Assembly: GCA_022606425.2 (NCBI GenBank)
Contig: JAHDVF020000015.1
Span: forward strand, 62,001-126,000
Reading direction: 5' to 3'
Length of the DNA: 64,000 bases
Source: Lepidostoma basale
Lineage: Eukaryota; Arthropoda; Insecta; Trichoptera; Lepidostomatidae
Below the pieces are notes generated by a model that saw nothing but the letters and a program-made list of their open reading frames with translations, ran no database searches and had not been told where the DNA came from. The stretch's first letter is position 1. Each line of letters begins with the position of its first letter. Of this stretch, positions 39,911 through 51,568 are shown one piece after another. Position numbers and translations under genes: made by a program.

Positions 39911-40440
39911 GAGAAGCGGCTTCATTCCTCGCCGGATGCCTACTTATATTATATAGTTGTATAATTAATTAATCTAAAATTGTTGACGCTTCATTTTCAA
40001 AAGATATTCCGTCTCGGCGACACCTTTTCTGAATTTTTAATGTACATTTTTTCTGAAACCCACGGTGGACGGTCTGAGATGAAATTTTGATACATTAATG
40101 AATATTATTAATATTGTTGAATTTGTTATAACGTTATTATTTCAGATAGTTTTTTTTGTACGTATATTATATTTAATTATTTTATTGAAATGAAATAACA
40201 AAGTGATTGGTCTCATCAGTCGATTCCGTCTGGTCTGCGACTGATCAGATTTCATCTTGGACAACCGTCCTTTTATTTCGGTGTAAGATTCAAAATGTCG
40301 TTATGCACTGAAAATTTATAAAAATTATTCCAATATTTCCACGAAAAATGTTCAATTATCAACAGCACGGAGAGACCTGAATTTTTTTTAATTATTGTTA
40401 TCTATGAAATAAGAAAGCATATGGGAGAGTCACATATCAA
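39911..40440 (+). other. OSBPL8: Probable 3' UTR and downstream region
   Basis: Non-repetitive AT-rich sequence after the stop codon. I found no canonical AATAAA in this stretch; the poly(A) site is undetermined. A LINE-B fragment begins at about 40441. Confidence 0.45.
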
Positions 40441-41235
40441 ATCAAATCAGTTCATTAACTCAAAAGAGATTACAAACAGGAAAATGTTTAAGGCATCTAT
40501 TAAGTACAGGTTAAATATTATAAAAATACAACACAGTACCAGGAACGCATTAGAGATGAATATTTTTTTTGTGAATGTATACAAGTATAAGTATACATTC
40601 ACAAAAAAAATATTTGTAATCATTCTGGTCAATTCTTTGGCATATAGATATGAATGATACTCCAGGCGGCTTCTAAAACAATGCGCTAATGGCGATAGCC
40701 TTCACATTGTGTTAATAAAGTAGTTTGCTTAATGCTAAAAATTAATCTCCATAGATGGCGTTAGTGGGTGGATTATATAGGTTAATCTTAAAAAGATTGA
40801 CATGTGTAATCAAATCTACATAGATGGCCAATTGAAACTGACATGTGAAGATAAGTATAGATTTGGAGCATATATACAACTTCCAAAAATTTGTCATGCA
40901 TGATCATAAACAAAGGTGGAATGGGGAATGTTGTAATTACATAAAGCGTGCGCTTAACCCAACCAATGACAGGTCATAAGTCCTGTAAACACCTTGATCA
41001 TCCATATTCAGTTTGCGTCTTCGTCTCTATTGAGATACAATTAAATTTCATACATTAGAGATGGTTCGACATTAGGAAGACAAGATACTTTCTAGTCAAG
41101 AGTATTTGTCCCCTGAACGTACCTTCACTTCAGCAGACTAATTGCTCTTCCCACCGGTGACACCAGAGGCAGATTGGTTCTGGTGGCCGGTTGGTAAAAC
41201 AATCTGTGCTCTCGCTGTCGGAGAAATCTATCATA
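40441..41235 (-). mobile_element. LINE-B 3' part split by TIR element C
   Basis: 40441-40558 (catcaaatcaaatcagttc...gcattagagatg) and 41053-41235 (cattagagatggttcg...gtctcggagaaatctatc type order) are one LINE-B fragment once 40559-41052 is removed. Confidence 0.8.
40559..41052 (+). mobile_element. TIR element C inserted in LINE-B, 11-bp duplication
   Basis: CATTAGAGATG stands on both sides (40548-40558 and 41053-41063) and once in uninterrupted LINE-B copies. The insert holds the element-C blocks aacccaaccaatgacaggtc and cttcgtctctattgagatac, and a left hairpin tgaatgtatac/gtatacattca. Confidence 0.8.
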
Positions 41236-41344
41236 TATGAGTCACTTGTGTATATCGCCAGGTACGTGACTAGCTTAGGAGGTGGGTGTGTTTCTCGCAT
41301 ACAGGACAAGTAAAGTGCGACTCACGGGTGAGTGTGTCAGATCA

Positions 41345-41480
41345 GGTGGAAAAGTCTTATTTTTTTCTATAATAATATTTTTTTAACTACTTCCACTTTA
41401 TACCGTCTTTATCTCGACAGTGACCAGTTTCATCAGACTCGCTGGCATCGACAGACTGGTGACACTATTGCATACTGAGT
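41345..41480. repeat. Dispersed repeat shared with 8760-8875
   Basis: tcgctggcatcgacagactg...gtcctttat; same order as at 8760. Confidence 0.55.
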
Positions 41481-41905
41481 CCTTTATAAGTAGAATAAAT
41501 GCAGTAGATATGAGATCTTTTAGGCGACTGTGTATGATAGTGTCGAATGAAAATATAAGAAGTGAATGCGGTGCGAATGATGGTGTTATGAACAAAATTA
41601 TAAAAGGATCATTAAGATGGATTGGATTGAAAAGAATGAATGAAGAAAGAATGGTAAAAAATATATATGTTAACAATGTAAATGGAACTAGAAATAGAGG
41701 AAAACCGAGGAAAACGTGGGACGATCAAATGAATAAAATATATGTCAGCCACGTGAGGAGTCAGAAATCGACGCGCTTGCATGACACAATGTATGAATGT
41801 TGAGGATGCAAAAGAAATATGTCAGGAAAGAAAAGCGTGGCAGTCCATTATTTCTGCCTACCCCTTCGGAGAGACGGCGTAATGGTTAGTTAGTTAGTTT
41901 TAGAC
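41481..41905 (+). mobile_element. LINE-A 3' fragment
   Basis: Encodes [19 protein letters not shown] and NGTRNRGKPRKTWDDQ; lost bases near 41525, 41625 and 41770 break the frame; ends gtaatggttagttagttag. Confidence 0.8.
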
Positions 41906-41999
41906 ACTATTTTCCCCTCAACGAACAGATGCAGCAATTCATACTTTTCTCCTCTGAGTTTTCTTCTTTTTTTTAGTTTAAATCGTATTACTTGTTTAT

Positions 42000-42215
42000 A
42001 TCGCTCAGGGCGCACTAGACTAGTCCCCTATAGGGGGAAAGAGAAAGCAAGGCAGACCTAGAGCCACCTGGAGAAGAACCCTGCAGGACGAGGTTAAGGC
42101 AGCAGGTCTCACTTGGGACGATGTTAAGCATCAGGCATGCAATAGAGTCGGGTGGAGAAGATTCCTTGAGGCCCTATGCACCACGGAGGTGTGACAGGAC
42201 AAAAAGAAGAGAAGA
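42000..42215 (+). mobile_element. LINE-D 3' end
   Basis: From gctcagggcgcactagac to the 3' end gtgtgacaggacaaaaagaag; same segment as 27380-27590. Confidence 0.75.
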
Positions 42216-42480
42216 AGAAGAGACTTGTTTATGACGATGAGTTTTCCTGGGACGATGATGTCCAACAATCTCTCCATCTTTTCGGCGGCCTTCCTGTAAC
42301 AGTCCACACGACTCCTCCAAAAGCGCCTTCTATTTCTTCCCCTTCTTACTATATCCTCAACATCACAGACTCCCCTAAGCACGTGACTTAAATATGACAA
42401 CTTACGGGGTTTTAATATTGGCCGGCAAATCCATCAGCTTTGGCTCTCTGAATATATTTCTGACCATGTCAGTCCAGCTT
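42216..42480 (-). mobile_element. LINE-E/LINE-G-like fragments
   Basis: Reverse strand has LSYLSHVLRGVCDVEDIVR and further left a RRFWRSRVDC segment; 42420-42480 matches the SWTDMV segment of LINE-E. Probably a join of two families. Confidence 0.55.
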
Positions 42481-42576
42481 TACAATATGTACAAAAAAAG
42501 TAACAAATAAATTTATAAGACATAAATTCAGGTCTCTCTTTGCGTTTATTATTATTATTATTATTATTATATTATG

Positions 42577-43547
42577 CAGTAGAACGTCGTTTATCCGGAC
42601 AAGCCGAGATAATGAAGCTTTCTGCATCATTATTCTCCTCCTCTCGTTCTACCCCGCACGCTACGGACAGTCAGTCTCCCACTGTATTCGAGTTTCATTG
42701 TGTCATCTCGTTTGTTTCAACCTGTCATTATTTATTCAAGATTACGTGTGATTATCTGTAAAATCGCAATGCAATCGATGTTTTTCACCTAAACTCTTAT
42801 GATTTTAAAAAAATAGTTGCAGCAACTTTTCGGTGTGTATAGTGCTATACTGTTATATTCCTTTACTTGTATTATTATTATTATATTTTTTGTTAATTTT
42901 TATACTTTTGCCTTATGAATTTAGTTGAGTAAAATCTCGTTTCATAAGTCTATAATGTTAACTCTGTTCATTCATATATATTTGAGGCCACTAGGACAAG
43001 AGTGGTCTAACCAACATTTTTTTTGAAAAATTGAGTTACTGGTCTAACCCACACCTATTTGTGACCTACTATAAAAGAAAAATTAATCTAACCACCATTT
43101 CCAAGTGGAAACATTGATATCGCCATAAATACTTCTTTTGCTCTGACAAAAATCAAAATATATGGAGTCAAATGTGGTCTATTATCAGTAACCATCAAAA
43201 AATATCCTTAAACTTTATATTTCCCAATATTTCAAAATACTATTCTAAAGACATTCACCAAACAAACGAGGCTTATCACTAAAGGAGACCCTAACCCATA
43301 TAGTTTTAAAAAAAAAAATGGGGAAAAAACGTCAAATTTTCAATCGCATTTATCTCCATTGTCTAAATTTGGGGTTAGACCACTCTTGCCATGGCGGCCT
43401 CATTTGTGGTACCATGTAATTGGCCTTATTTGAGTACTTCTTTGTGTATTTTTATATATATATACTTATTCGCTGTTTGTTACCTTAAAATAAATAAACA
43501 AATCGGTATCCGGAACACCTCCGGTCCAGATAAACGACGTTCTATTG
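42577..43547. mobile_element. pogo-like TIR element hosting a MITE
   Basis: Ends cagtagaacgtcgtttatcc (42577) and, inverted, ccagataaacgacgttctattg (to 43547). The interior contains the separate element 42984-43401. No transposase frame. Confidence 0.65.
42984..43401. mobile_element. MITE of 418 bp inside the pogo-like element
   Basis: gaggccactaggacaagagtg... at the left end and its complement (cactcttgccatggcggcctc) at the right end form inverted repeats of about 29 bp; attt flanks both sides. No coding frame. Confidence 0.75.
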
Positions 43548-43804
43548 TATATATTTTTAGTATGAACTCTCGTCATTGTATTGGCCTTAGAATGTTTTGT
43601 TATATACTAATGTTAGAGAAATAAGATGTTTTAATATGAATAGATTATGTATAATAATGTGCAATATATGTGTGTAATGTGCCGGCTTAGAAGTGAGAAC
43701 AATTCTCCAGCCTAGCCTACCCCCGCAAGTACTCAACGTAACAGTGTGTATACTGTTCATTTAAACTCGGAAACAGTGGCTTGCCGTCATTTTTTTATCG
43801 TCCA

Positions 43805-43990
43805 ATTTTATAACAACAATAAAGGGTAGGCAGTAATATTGGACCGCCACACTACTCTATCCTGACACACCTCTCTAGCTTCCTCCACATTTATATGCAC
43901 ACGTCGATTCTTTCGCTTTATCCAGCATTCTACCCCGGTGGCCCACCTCAGGTGTATTCTACAAGCAGTGTGAATGTAAAAAAAAGCCGA
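43805..43990 (-). mobile_element. LINE-A2 scrap
   Basis: Reverse-strand 3' end (aagggtaggcag..ctatcctgacacacctctc), shortened and diverged. Confidence 0.6.
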
Positions 43991-44029
43991 GGAAAACATG
44001 ACGGGGCTAAATTAATCAATTATATAACA

Positions 44030-44460
44030 CATGGTCTGTTTTATTATACGGGTGTGAAACTTGGACCCTGAAAGTTAACTCAATGAACAGACTGGAAGCA
44101 TTTGAAATGTGGCTCCATCGCCGAATGCTCAGAGTTCCCTGGACAGACATGGTCACCAATACCGAAGTCCTGAGGCGAGCTAGAGTTGACAGGGAATTGT
44201 TATCAACTATCAAGGTTCGAAAGATCTCACATCTGGGTCATATACTGCGTGGGGAAAAGTACCACCTTCTCCAACTGATATTGGAGGGAAAAATTGAGGG
44301 ACGCCGAGGGCCCGGAAGGAGACAAATGTCCTGGCTGCGAAACGTGAGGGAGTGGACCAGCATCCGAAGTGTTGAGGAGCTGTTCCGAGCAGCGCAGGAC
44401 AGGGACAGGTTCGCCGAGGTGATCGCCAACGTTGGGGGGACCCGACAGGGCACTTGAAGA
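44030..44460 (+). mobile_element. LINE-E fragment with intact frame
   Basis: Frame 44083-44457: [57 protein letters not shown]. Best-preserved LINE-E end in the window. Confidence 0.8.
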
Positions 44461-44601
44461 AGAAGATATAACACAGAAGTCGGAAAAATTGCTGAGCACG
44501 CAAAGAGTATGCAAAGAGATGTATGAATGTAAAGGAAACTCGAGAGGTGTGTCAAGATAGGGCAGTGTGACAGTCCATCCTGTCTGCCTAGCCCACCAAG
44601 A
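44461..44601 (+). mobile_element. Diverged LINE-A2-like 3' end
   Basis: gtatgaatgtaaaggaaactcgagaggtgtgtcaagatag and tctgcctag...gggcgta correspond to [12 protein letters not shown]...SAYP; tail ATT repeats. Confidence 0.5.
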
Positions 44602-44862
44602 AAGGGCGTAATTATTATTATTATTATTATTTTGTTGAATCACTCTTTGCATTGATGTAATTGATGTAAAGGATATTATAGCTATCATAGTGATTCTCGT
44701 GACATATGATAAGTAGCTAATCTATTACCATTTTGTTGTCACGTGAATTTTACACCAGACCAAAGACAGTGTGACAATCACACTGCCATCGCCGGGAATC
44801 GAACCCGGAACCTTCAGGGTGGCAGTCAATGCACTCACCACTCGGCCACGAAGGTCGTCAAT
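44602..44862 (-). mobile_element. tRNA-derived SINE
   Basis: Reverse copy of the 37469 family: box B at 44793-44807 (gggaatcgaacccgg), box A region near 44840 (ccactcggccacg), tail of ATT repeats at the left end. Confidence 0.8.
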
Positions 44863-45403
<541 letters not shown>

Positions 45404-45431
45404 TCTAATTTGTATTTTGTTTAATATTTAA

Positions 45432-45851
45432 CCCTTACCACTCCATTATTTTTTTATATTGTTTGTCAGCCAACTCAAATTTAAATAAAGTCAATATTTA
45501 TTGATAGGTAGTTACAAAAAAATCGTTAAAAATTCATTTATAATGATTTATTCTTCAAATAAAAAACAATCTACAAAAAACATTATGGACTACTTATAGT
45601 TTTGCATAGTACGGTACTTTTTAAAACAATCTCCAGGATGGAGACCAGGTTTTCTGGAACAGGTCTCACAAAACCACACTGTTTCCCGTCTTCCCCCTGG
45701 AATCTTTCTGTTACTGCACACAGTACAGTCTTTAGAACCTTTGTCCAGTTTCGCAATGAAGTGGGGCTTGTACTCTAATCGCTCCTCTGCATGACGTATC
45801 ACGCGAAGTACCTGCCATTTTAGGTCATGTGAATTTGCAAGGATTATTTTA
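45432..45851 (-). mobile_element. piggyBac-like element, truncated
   Basis: TTAA (45428-45431) is followed by cccttaccactcc, the terminal repeat also seen at 11217. The reverse frame 45590-45859 (89 aa) is the Cys-rich C-terminal domain ([26 protein letters not shown]). The other end is cut by TIR element C at about 45852. Confidence 0.8.
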
Positions 45852-46096
45852 TATAGCATATAGATTGGAGTGACATCTCCAGGCGGTTTCTAGCAATGTG
45901 CTAAATGGCGGTATCCTTTCACATTGCGTTAAAAAGTTATTCTGCTTAATGCTTGAAATACAATCTTCATAGATGGCGTTAGTGTGTAGATTGAATTAAC
46001 TACCATGCAAAGGTTGGTGTTGCCGATTAACATATATACAACTTCCAAAAACTTGTCAGACATGGTGGTCATAAGAAAAAAGGTGGAATGGGGACA
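45852..46096 (+). mobile_element. TIR element C, partial
   Basis: gacatctccaggcggtttc, catagatggcgttagtgtg, aacatatatacaacttcc and ggtggaatgggg in family order; the right half is missing at the join with LINE-G. Confidence 0.65.
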
Positions 46097-46245
46097 CAAT
46101 CTTGGAGAGTTTTTCCAGTAATTGATCTTAGGACCTTCATCTCCGATGTTCTTAGTAGTCCTTTGGTTCGCACAGTGTCGGCCCGCGTCTCTACAGCGTA
46201 CGTCATGATAGATCGCACGCATGTTTTATAAATTCTGATCTTGTT
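46097..46245 (-). mobile_element. LINE-G scrap
   Basis: Reverse strand encodes ACVRSIMTYAVETRADTVR-like sequence (SIMTYAVETRADTV), as at 34350. Confidence 0.65.
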
Positions 46246-46600
46246 TTTGTTTTTATACTATTGAAGAATATTTGAAACAATTCCTTGTGTATTTATATGT
46301 AAAATCTTATGAAAAATTCTAAAATGTAAGTTAATTAATTGTATCATTATATTATAGTTGTTAATTATCGTAAAAAGACATAATTTTTAGTTAATTCAAT
46401 TGTATATTTTTGATTTTTTTAGCAATGTGTCACTGTTAAAAATTGTACTCTTTGTCTTTTGCAAGAAGCGTTGACTACGGAAGATATCGTAATTATGTCT
46501 ACCGTGCAATCGTGTTGCATTGCCATATAAGCTACAGCCGGTACTTCACCGTACTTGTTTTATTCTTAAAATCGTTATTGAAATACCATTCCACTCCTGC
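46246..46600. other. No recognisable feature
   Basis: AT-rich spacer. Confidence 0.4.
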
Positions 46601-46608
46601 ACGTAAGA

Positions 46609-46630
46609 TAACCTAACCTAACCTAACCTT
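46609..46630. repeat. Short (CCTAA)n tract, insect telomere-type motif
   Basis: taacctaacctaacctaacc, about four units of CCTAA (TTAGG on the other strand). Single taacctaac-like pieces also occur at 46700-46740. Internal, not a chromosome end. Confidence 0.8.
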
Positions 46631-46784
46631 ATATTGATTACAAAATTAACATGTTGTATTAGCATATGATTATTAAAAGAGTCTTACCTACACGTGAAAC
46701 TAACCTAACATTACCTACATATGAGAATAACCTAACCTTTATTTACATATAATTTAATCAAATTAACAATATTCTTACCACCAT

Positions 46785-47345
46785 ATTCTGTTTCCAATTT
46801 GCATCTTCGTCTCAATTGAGATACAATTAATCCTTAAAAATGATAACCCGCAATGGGTAAAATCCAGTATTCGTCTACAAGTATTTGTATACATTCAAAA
46901 ATGTTGTATAAAAACTGGTCCAAGTTAAAAAGCATAAAAATTGGAGAGACATCTCCAGGCGTTATCTAGCAATGTATGTTGATGGCGGTAGCCTTTCACA
47001 TTGCGTTAATAAGGATCTTCTGCTTAATGCTTACATCCAATCTTAATAGATGGCGCTAGTGTAGATTGAACTAAAAAATGTGAAGTGTTTCCCAGCATTG
47101 TAGCATATACATCTTACAAAAATTTGTCATACGTGGTGGTCGTAGGAAGGGCGGAATGGGGAATGTTGTATTACATAAAGCGACCGCTTAACCCAACCAA
47201 TGACAGGTCATAAGTCCTGTAAACGCCTCGACCGCCATATTCTGTTTCCAATTTGCATCTTCGTCTCTATTGAGATACAATTAATCCTTAAAAATGATAA
47301 CCCGCAAGGGGTAAAATCCAATATTCATCTACAAGTATTTGTATA
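46785..47345 (+). mobile_element. Two copies of TIR element C
   Basis: 46785-46905 is the right end of one copy (gtttccaatttgcatcttcg...caagtatttgtatacattc). 46920-47345 is a nearly complete second copy ending in the same order. Direct orientation. Confidence 0.7.
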
Positions 47346-47384
47346 CACTAAAAAAAAATTAACAATAGTCCGCAGATAAGGAAT

Positions 47385-47740
47385 GAGTTCAGACTTATCA
47401 GGGGATTCTTTGAGAACTCCGTCATCTTGGAAGGTATCCATCTTTATGTTCCGGATGATTATCTTCGACAGCGTCAGCACAGACTGTTTTATCTCCTGTC
47501 ATGCGGAACGAACCTGCTTCTAGTGATTACGGTGGGGAGAGCAATCAAACTGCTGATTCGCTTTGGAGATAGACATTTTTATATTGATAAAACAATGTTG
47601 GACAGGAGGATACTCCAAATATTGGAAAGTGTTCAACCTCTTGTTTTACTATATCGATGCATTCTTTTGAACCGGCAACATAAATGTATTATTTTTGTAA
47701 TGTCTATCTGGAACAATAAAGAATTTTGAATTTGAATAAA
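47385..47740 (+). mobile_element. LINE-B fragment
   Basis: Encodes [19 protein letters not shown] and a frame to 47729; 3' part differs from the usual LINE-B tail (caataaagaattttgaattt). Confidence 0.7.
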
Positions 47741-47911
47741 ATATTGGTTTTTCGGATATGTAGGTACAGTTAGGTATAGTCCAGTAGCTTAAGCAAAAAA
47801 GGAGACAACCTCAGAATGAGAGATCATAAGCTGGAAATTCGTATACACCTTCATTTGGCATTCTAAAAGTGGTCTCAAAAGTCGCATAAAATCTAGTGTA
47901 TGCGTCGTAAG

Positions 47912-48173
47912 TTCTCTCTCTCTCTCTGATTTCAATCCTGGGATTGGTTTGCAGCAATTTCCTCTATTCTTCTCTTCCATTCTTCCCCGTCTTGTGCGGC
48001 TCTTTTGAAATCTGCATATGGTGAGCAGCGCACGTCCACCAACAGGTACTCTTGGCGTGGGCGTCCCCTAGAGTTTGTCCCCTCGGTCATATCCTCCATT
48101 ATGCCATGCAAGAGGCCTTGTCGTATTACAAGGCCGATCCACCTTGCACGCCTTTCGGACAAGGTCCTGAGCA
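47912..48173 (-). mobile_element. LINE-H insertion with GTAAG target duplication
   Basis: Reverse strand frame ends [10 protein letters not shown]; tail (CT)n at the left. GTAAG at 47907-47911 and 48174-48178. The uninterrupted right arm of the host element shows the empty site. Confidence 0.85.
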
Positions 48174-48420
48174 GTAAGTTATTCAAGGTCAAATGTCACA
48201 AAAATCGGTTTTTCGCGATTATCTATTATAGGTTTCTATAGTTTCAATCATGCAATACTAATAAATGATACAAATTATTCAATGTTAATGATATTTTAAT
48301 GTGTTTTATAATATTTTTTTAAATAATTAATGGATAAACAAAGTTATTTCCAATTTCCTAAGGATATTTTAATGATTATTAAATCATTAAAATATAAACT
48401 TTATATGGGGTATTATTACA

Positions 48421-49183
48421 AAGTGAGTAACACTCCGGAGGAACTAGCTGAAATGCTTAAAGAACTAAACGATGTATCCAAATCTGTAAGTTTGAATATG
48501 AACCTGGCAAAGACCAAGGTGATGGGCACGGAAAGGCTTGAAATCAACGTGGACGGCAACAGAATTGAGAATGTCCAAGAATATACATACCTGGGACACA
48601 ATATTCGATTGGGTCAAGATAACCAAACCGCAGAGCTAAAAATAAGAATTGGACTAAGCTGGGCAGCTTTCGGAAACATGAGTTACATCCTTAAAAACCG
48701 GAAAGTACGGATCAACCTGAAACGAAAAATCTATGAAGCCTGCGTTCTGCCAGTTGGTACTTATGGTCTTGAAACTGTAACATTGTCCAAACAATGTGCC
48801 GAGAAACTACGAGTGGCCCAAAGAGCCACGGAAAGAAACATGTTAGAAAAAAGCCTAAGAGACAGAGTCAGAAACGATATGGTGAGAGAAAAGCAAAGGT
48901 CACCGACATCATGCACCGGGTGGCGACTCTAAAATGGCAATGGGCAGGTCACGTAGCCAGAAGCTCAGATGAAAATTGGACAAGAAGACTGCTGATTTGG
49001 AGACCGTGGACGGCAAAGAGAAGTGCAAGGCGACCGCAACTACGGTGTGAGGATGATCTGAACAGACACATCGGAATAACCTGGATGCAGTCTGCACAGG
49101 ACAGAGTGACATGGAAGCGAATGGAGGAGGCCTTTGTCCAGGAGTGGACGGGAATAGGCTGAGGAGGAAGAAGAAGATTAATC
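48421..49183 (+). mobile_element. LINE-F, longest copy
   Basis: Frame 48330-48932: SNTPEELAEMLKELNDVSK, NLAKTKVMGTERLEINVDG, ENVQEYTYLGHNIRLGQ, YEACVLPVGTYGLETV; after a break near 48890 it continues with [17 protein letters not shown] to FVQEWTGIG. The RT palm is missing. Confidence 0.8.
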
Positions 49184-49510
49184 ACCGAGATTCACAGTTG
49201 ACCTTGCATTACAGTACGTATGCCTGTTCGCTCCTCGCCCTCTATCTCAAAAACGGTTCAGCGCATGAAAAAATGGTTGGAACAAAATTTATCGCAAATG
49301 TTAAGCTCTACAATTTTTATTATAGATGTTAACATCATTAAAGCTATAGAAACCTAGATAATTGTGAAAAAAACGATTTTTGGGACATTTGACCTTGAAT
49401 AACTTACGACGCAGACATGCGATTTTATGTGACTTTTGAGACAACTTTAAGAACGTCAAAATGAAGGTGTATACGAGTTTCCAGCTTATTATCTTTCATT
49501 CAGAGGTTGA

Positions 49511-50194
49511 CCGCTAATTTGACTGGACGAGTTCCGGGTCAAATTATGGTTCTTCAACTAAATTTGACTCTAAATCCAGCCCTCATGACCGTTCTTGTAT
49601 ACACATTACCTCTTCATCAGCTTGTCTCCATCCACTGGACGTAAGCCTCTCCACCTTCACACCATCCATCTTTCCTCTACATTCCTATCTACTTTAATTA
49701 ACCTTTTATCTCACACTCTTCAAATATTTACTACTTTTAGGATAGCCAACCTCGAATATTTTAACACTCAAACGCAAATTTTTAAGTATTATAAACGTCA
49801 GCACAAGATCGAAGAATGCCGATAAAAATATCCAACCTTGCGAATTTTAATGCGTCCACGTTAGACGTTATTTTACCCGTCCAGGCAAGCACCACTCATG
49901 AACGAGTAAAAGTACCCTTCTTACACATAGAGTTAAAGTGAGTTTAATTCCATTTTCCTGTTCTTACGCACCTTTTAAAACAATCTTCAAATGCCTCAAT
50001 GTACTATCTTTAAAAATACCGTCTTAATCCTTTGGTTGCCGGCTAATTTGGGATTACTATTCTAAAAAAGCTGTGATTTTAGATAAAATAATTCAAAAGT
50101 AAAATGTATTATATAATTTATAAACAGTCTGTAAAATCTATTAATTTATCGAAATTAAAATAAATCTGGTTATAGATCCAACCCATATCAACCC
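49511..50194. other. No recognisable feature
   Basis: Mixed AT-rich sequence; a pyrimidine-rich part at 49600-49740 may be LINE-derived but I cannot assign it. Confidence 0.35.
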
Positions 50195-50880
50195 ATAGAT
50201 CAGGTCAGGACCTTCAAGTATCTAGGCATAGACCTGGTGGGGGGAGCTGATCTGCGGGAAGAAATACAAGCCCAAGTAAACAAGGCAGCTGCAATCTCTG
50301 GGACTCTAAAATCCACAATATGGAAAAACAAAAACATGGCCATTAAGAGTAAGATATTACATATTCGTGAAAGTACGTTCAGAAGACAAATACTCTTGAC
50401 TTTGGAGAGTATCTTGTATCCCTAATGTCGAACCATCTCTCATGCGTTCCTGGTATTATATATTTATTATATTTTACCTGTTCTCAATAGATGTCTTATA
50501 CTATAAAAATTGTTTGTAATATCTTTTGAGAAAATAAACTGATTTGATTTGAAGATGAGAATTTATAAAGCAAGCGTAAGACCAATAATAACATGGCATC
50601 GAAGCAAGGTACACAGTAAGGACCAAACAAGTTTTGAGTACTTCCGAAATGAAGACACTGAGGACGATAGCAGGCAAGACACTGAGAAATCGCATGAGGA
50701 ACACCAGGATAAGAGAGATATGTGAGGTTGAGGATAATATAAGTTGGAGCAGACAGCGAAAAAGGGACTGGTACGGTCATGTTTAAAGAATGGACACCAC
50801 CAGACTCCCCTATATTGCATTGCATAATCAGCCTCATGGGACTCATCCTCGTGGAAGACCTCCTAAAAGATGGAAGGACA
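50195..50880 (+). mobile_element. LINE-G split by LINE-B
   Basis: Before the insert: RTFKYLGIDLVGGADLREE and [17 protein letters not shown]. After it (50557 on): MRIYKASVRPIIT..., then the RDWYGHV and [19 protein letters not shown] parts with deletions. Confidence 0.75.
50356..50551 (+). mobile_element. LINE-B 3' end inserted in LINE-G, AAGAT duplication
   Basis: 196 bp from the STFRRQ codons to the tail gatttgatttg; AAGAT at 50351-50355 and 50552-50556. Removing it restores the LINE-G reading order. Confidence 0.8.
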
Positions 50881-51062
50881 GCAATTTCTCAGTGTTTTGC
50901 CTGCTATCGTCCTCGGTGTCTTCATCTCGGAATTCCTCTAAACTTGTTTGGTCCTTACTGTGTCTGCCCTTGCTTCGACGCCATATGTTATTATTGGTCT
51001 TACGCATGCTTTATACATTCTCATCTTACTCTTAATGGCCATGTCTTTGTTTTTCCAAAAAA
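50881..51062 (-). mobile_element. LINE-G, inverted second piece
   Basis: Reverse strand matches the segment at 50557-50710 in opposite direction (catgctttatacattctcatc), so the two can pair. Confidence 0.7.
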
Positions 51063-51568
51063 ATATATACAAATCGTCTTCACACTCTGTCTAAAATGTA
51101 TATGATTCTTTTAAAATCATGGATTTGATCTATTGGATACAGCTCTTCACGCGAATGTAGCGAATATTCGGCAACCGAAGGGTCAAAACAAAATAATTCA
51201 ATTAAATAAATAATTTACTTATATCATTCTATCTAATATGTATAAATTTTGTATTGGTATAAAAATATTCTTGTCTTTCTTATAATTAAAAAAAACTGCA
51301 TTAAACCGCTCTTAATAAGTGCTCAATGTATGTATAAAAAAAAAGACATATATTTATATGTATGATATATTTTTAAAATTTTAATGAATACGTCTATTTT
51401 CTAGAAGTTTGAATGTATCTTAATCACATTTTTATTTTAGTTCCTTACTATTATTTCTACTAAATTGTATGTAATATTATGATGAACTGGGTCTATCGGT
51501 CTGGCCTGCAAATGTAGTGAACCTCAGTTTGAGGCCAATTATTTTTTACTGGTATAACGGGTTAAGAT
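51063..51568. other. No recognisable feature
   Basis: AT-rich. 51505-51535 resembles 19685-19735. Confidence 0.35.

Larger units (their letters stand above)
47805..49510. mobile_element. Large inverted-repeat element carrying two LINE insertions
   Basis: Left arm (47805-47911 plus 48174-48260) and right arm (about 49310-49510) are inverted copies: e.g. gatcataagctgg / ccagcttattatc and gtcgtaagttattcaagg / cttgaataacttacgac. The left arm is split by LINE-H and the centre holds LINE-F. Confidence 0.7.

Noticed and set aside
41236..41345. Possible regulatory island between two repeats
   Set aside because: Less AT-rich than its neighbours, but nothing specific is visible.
44755..44862. tRNA gene on the reverse strand
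   Set aside because: Same SINE family, followed by the SINE body and an ATT-repeat tail.
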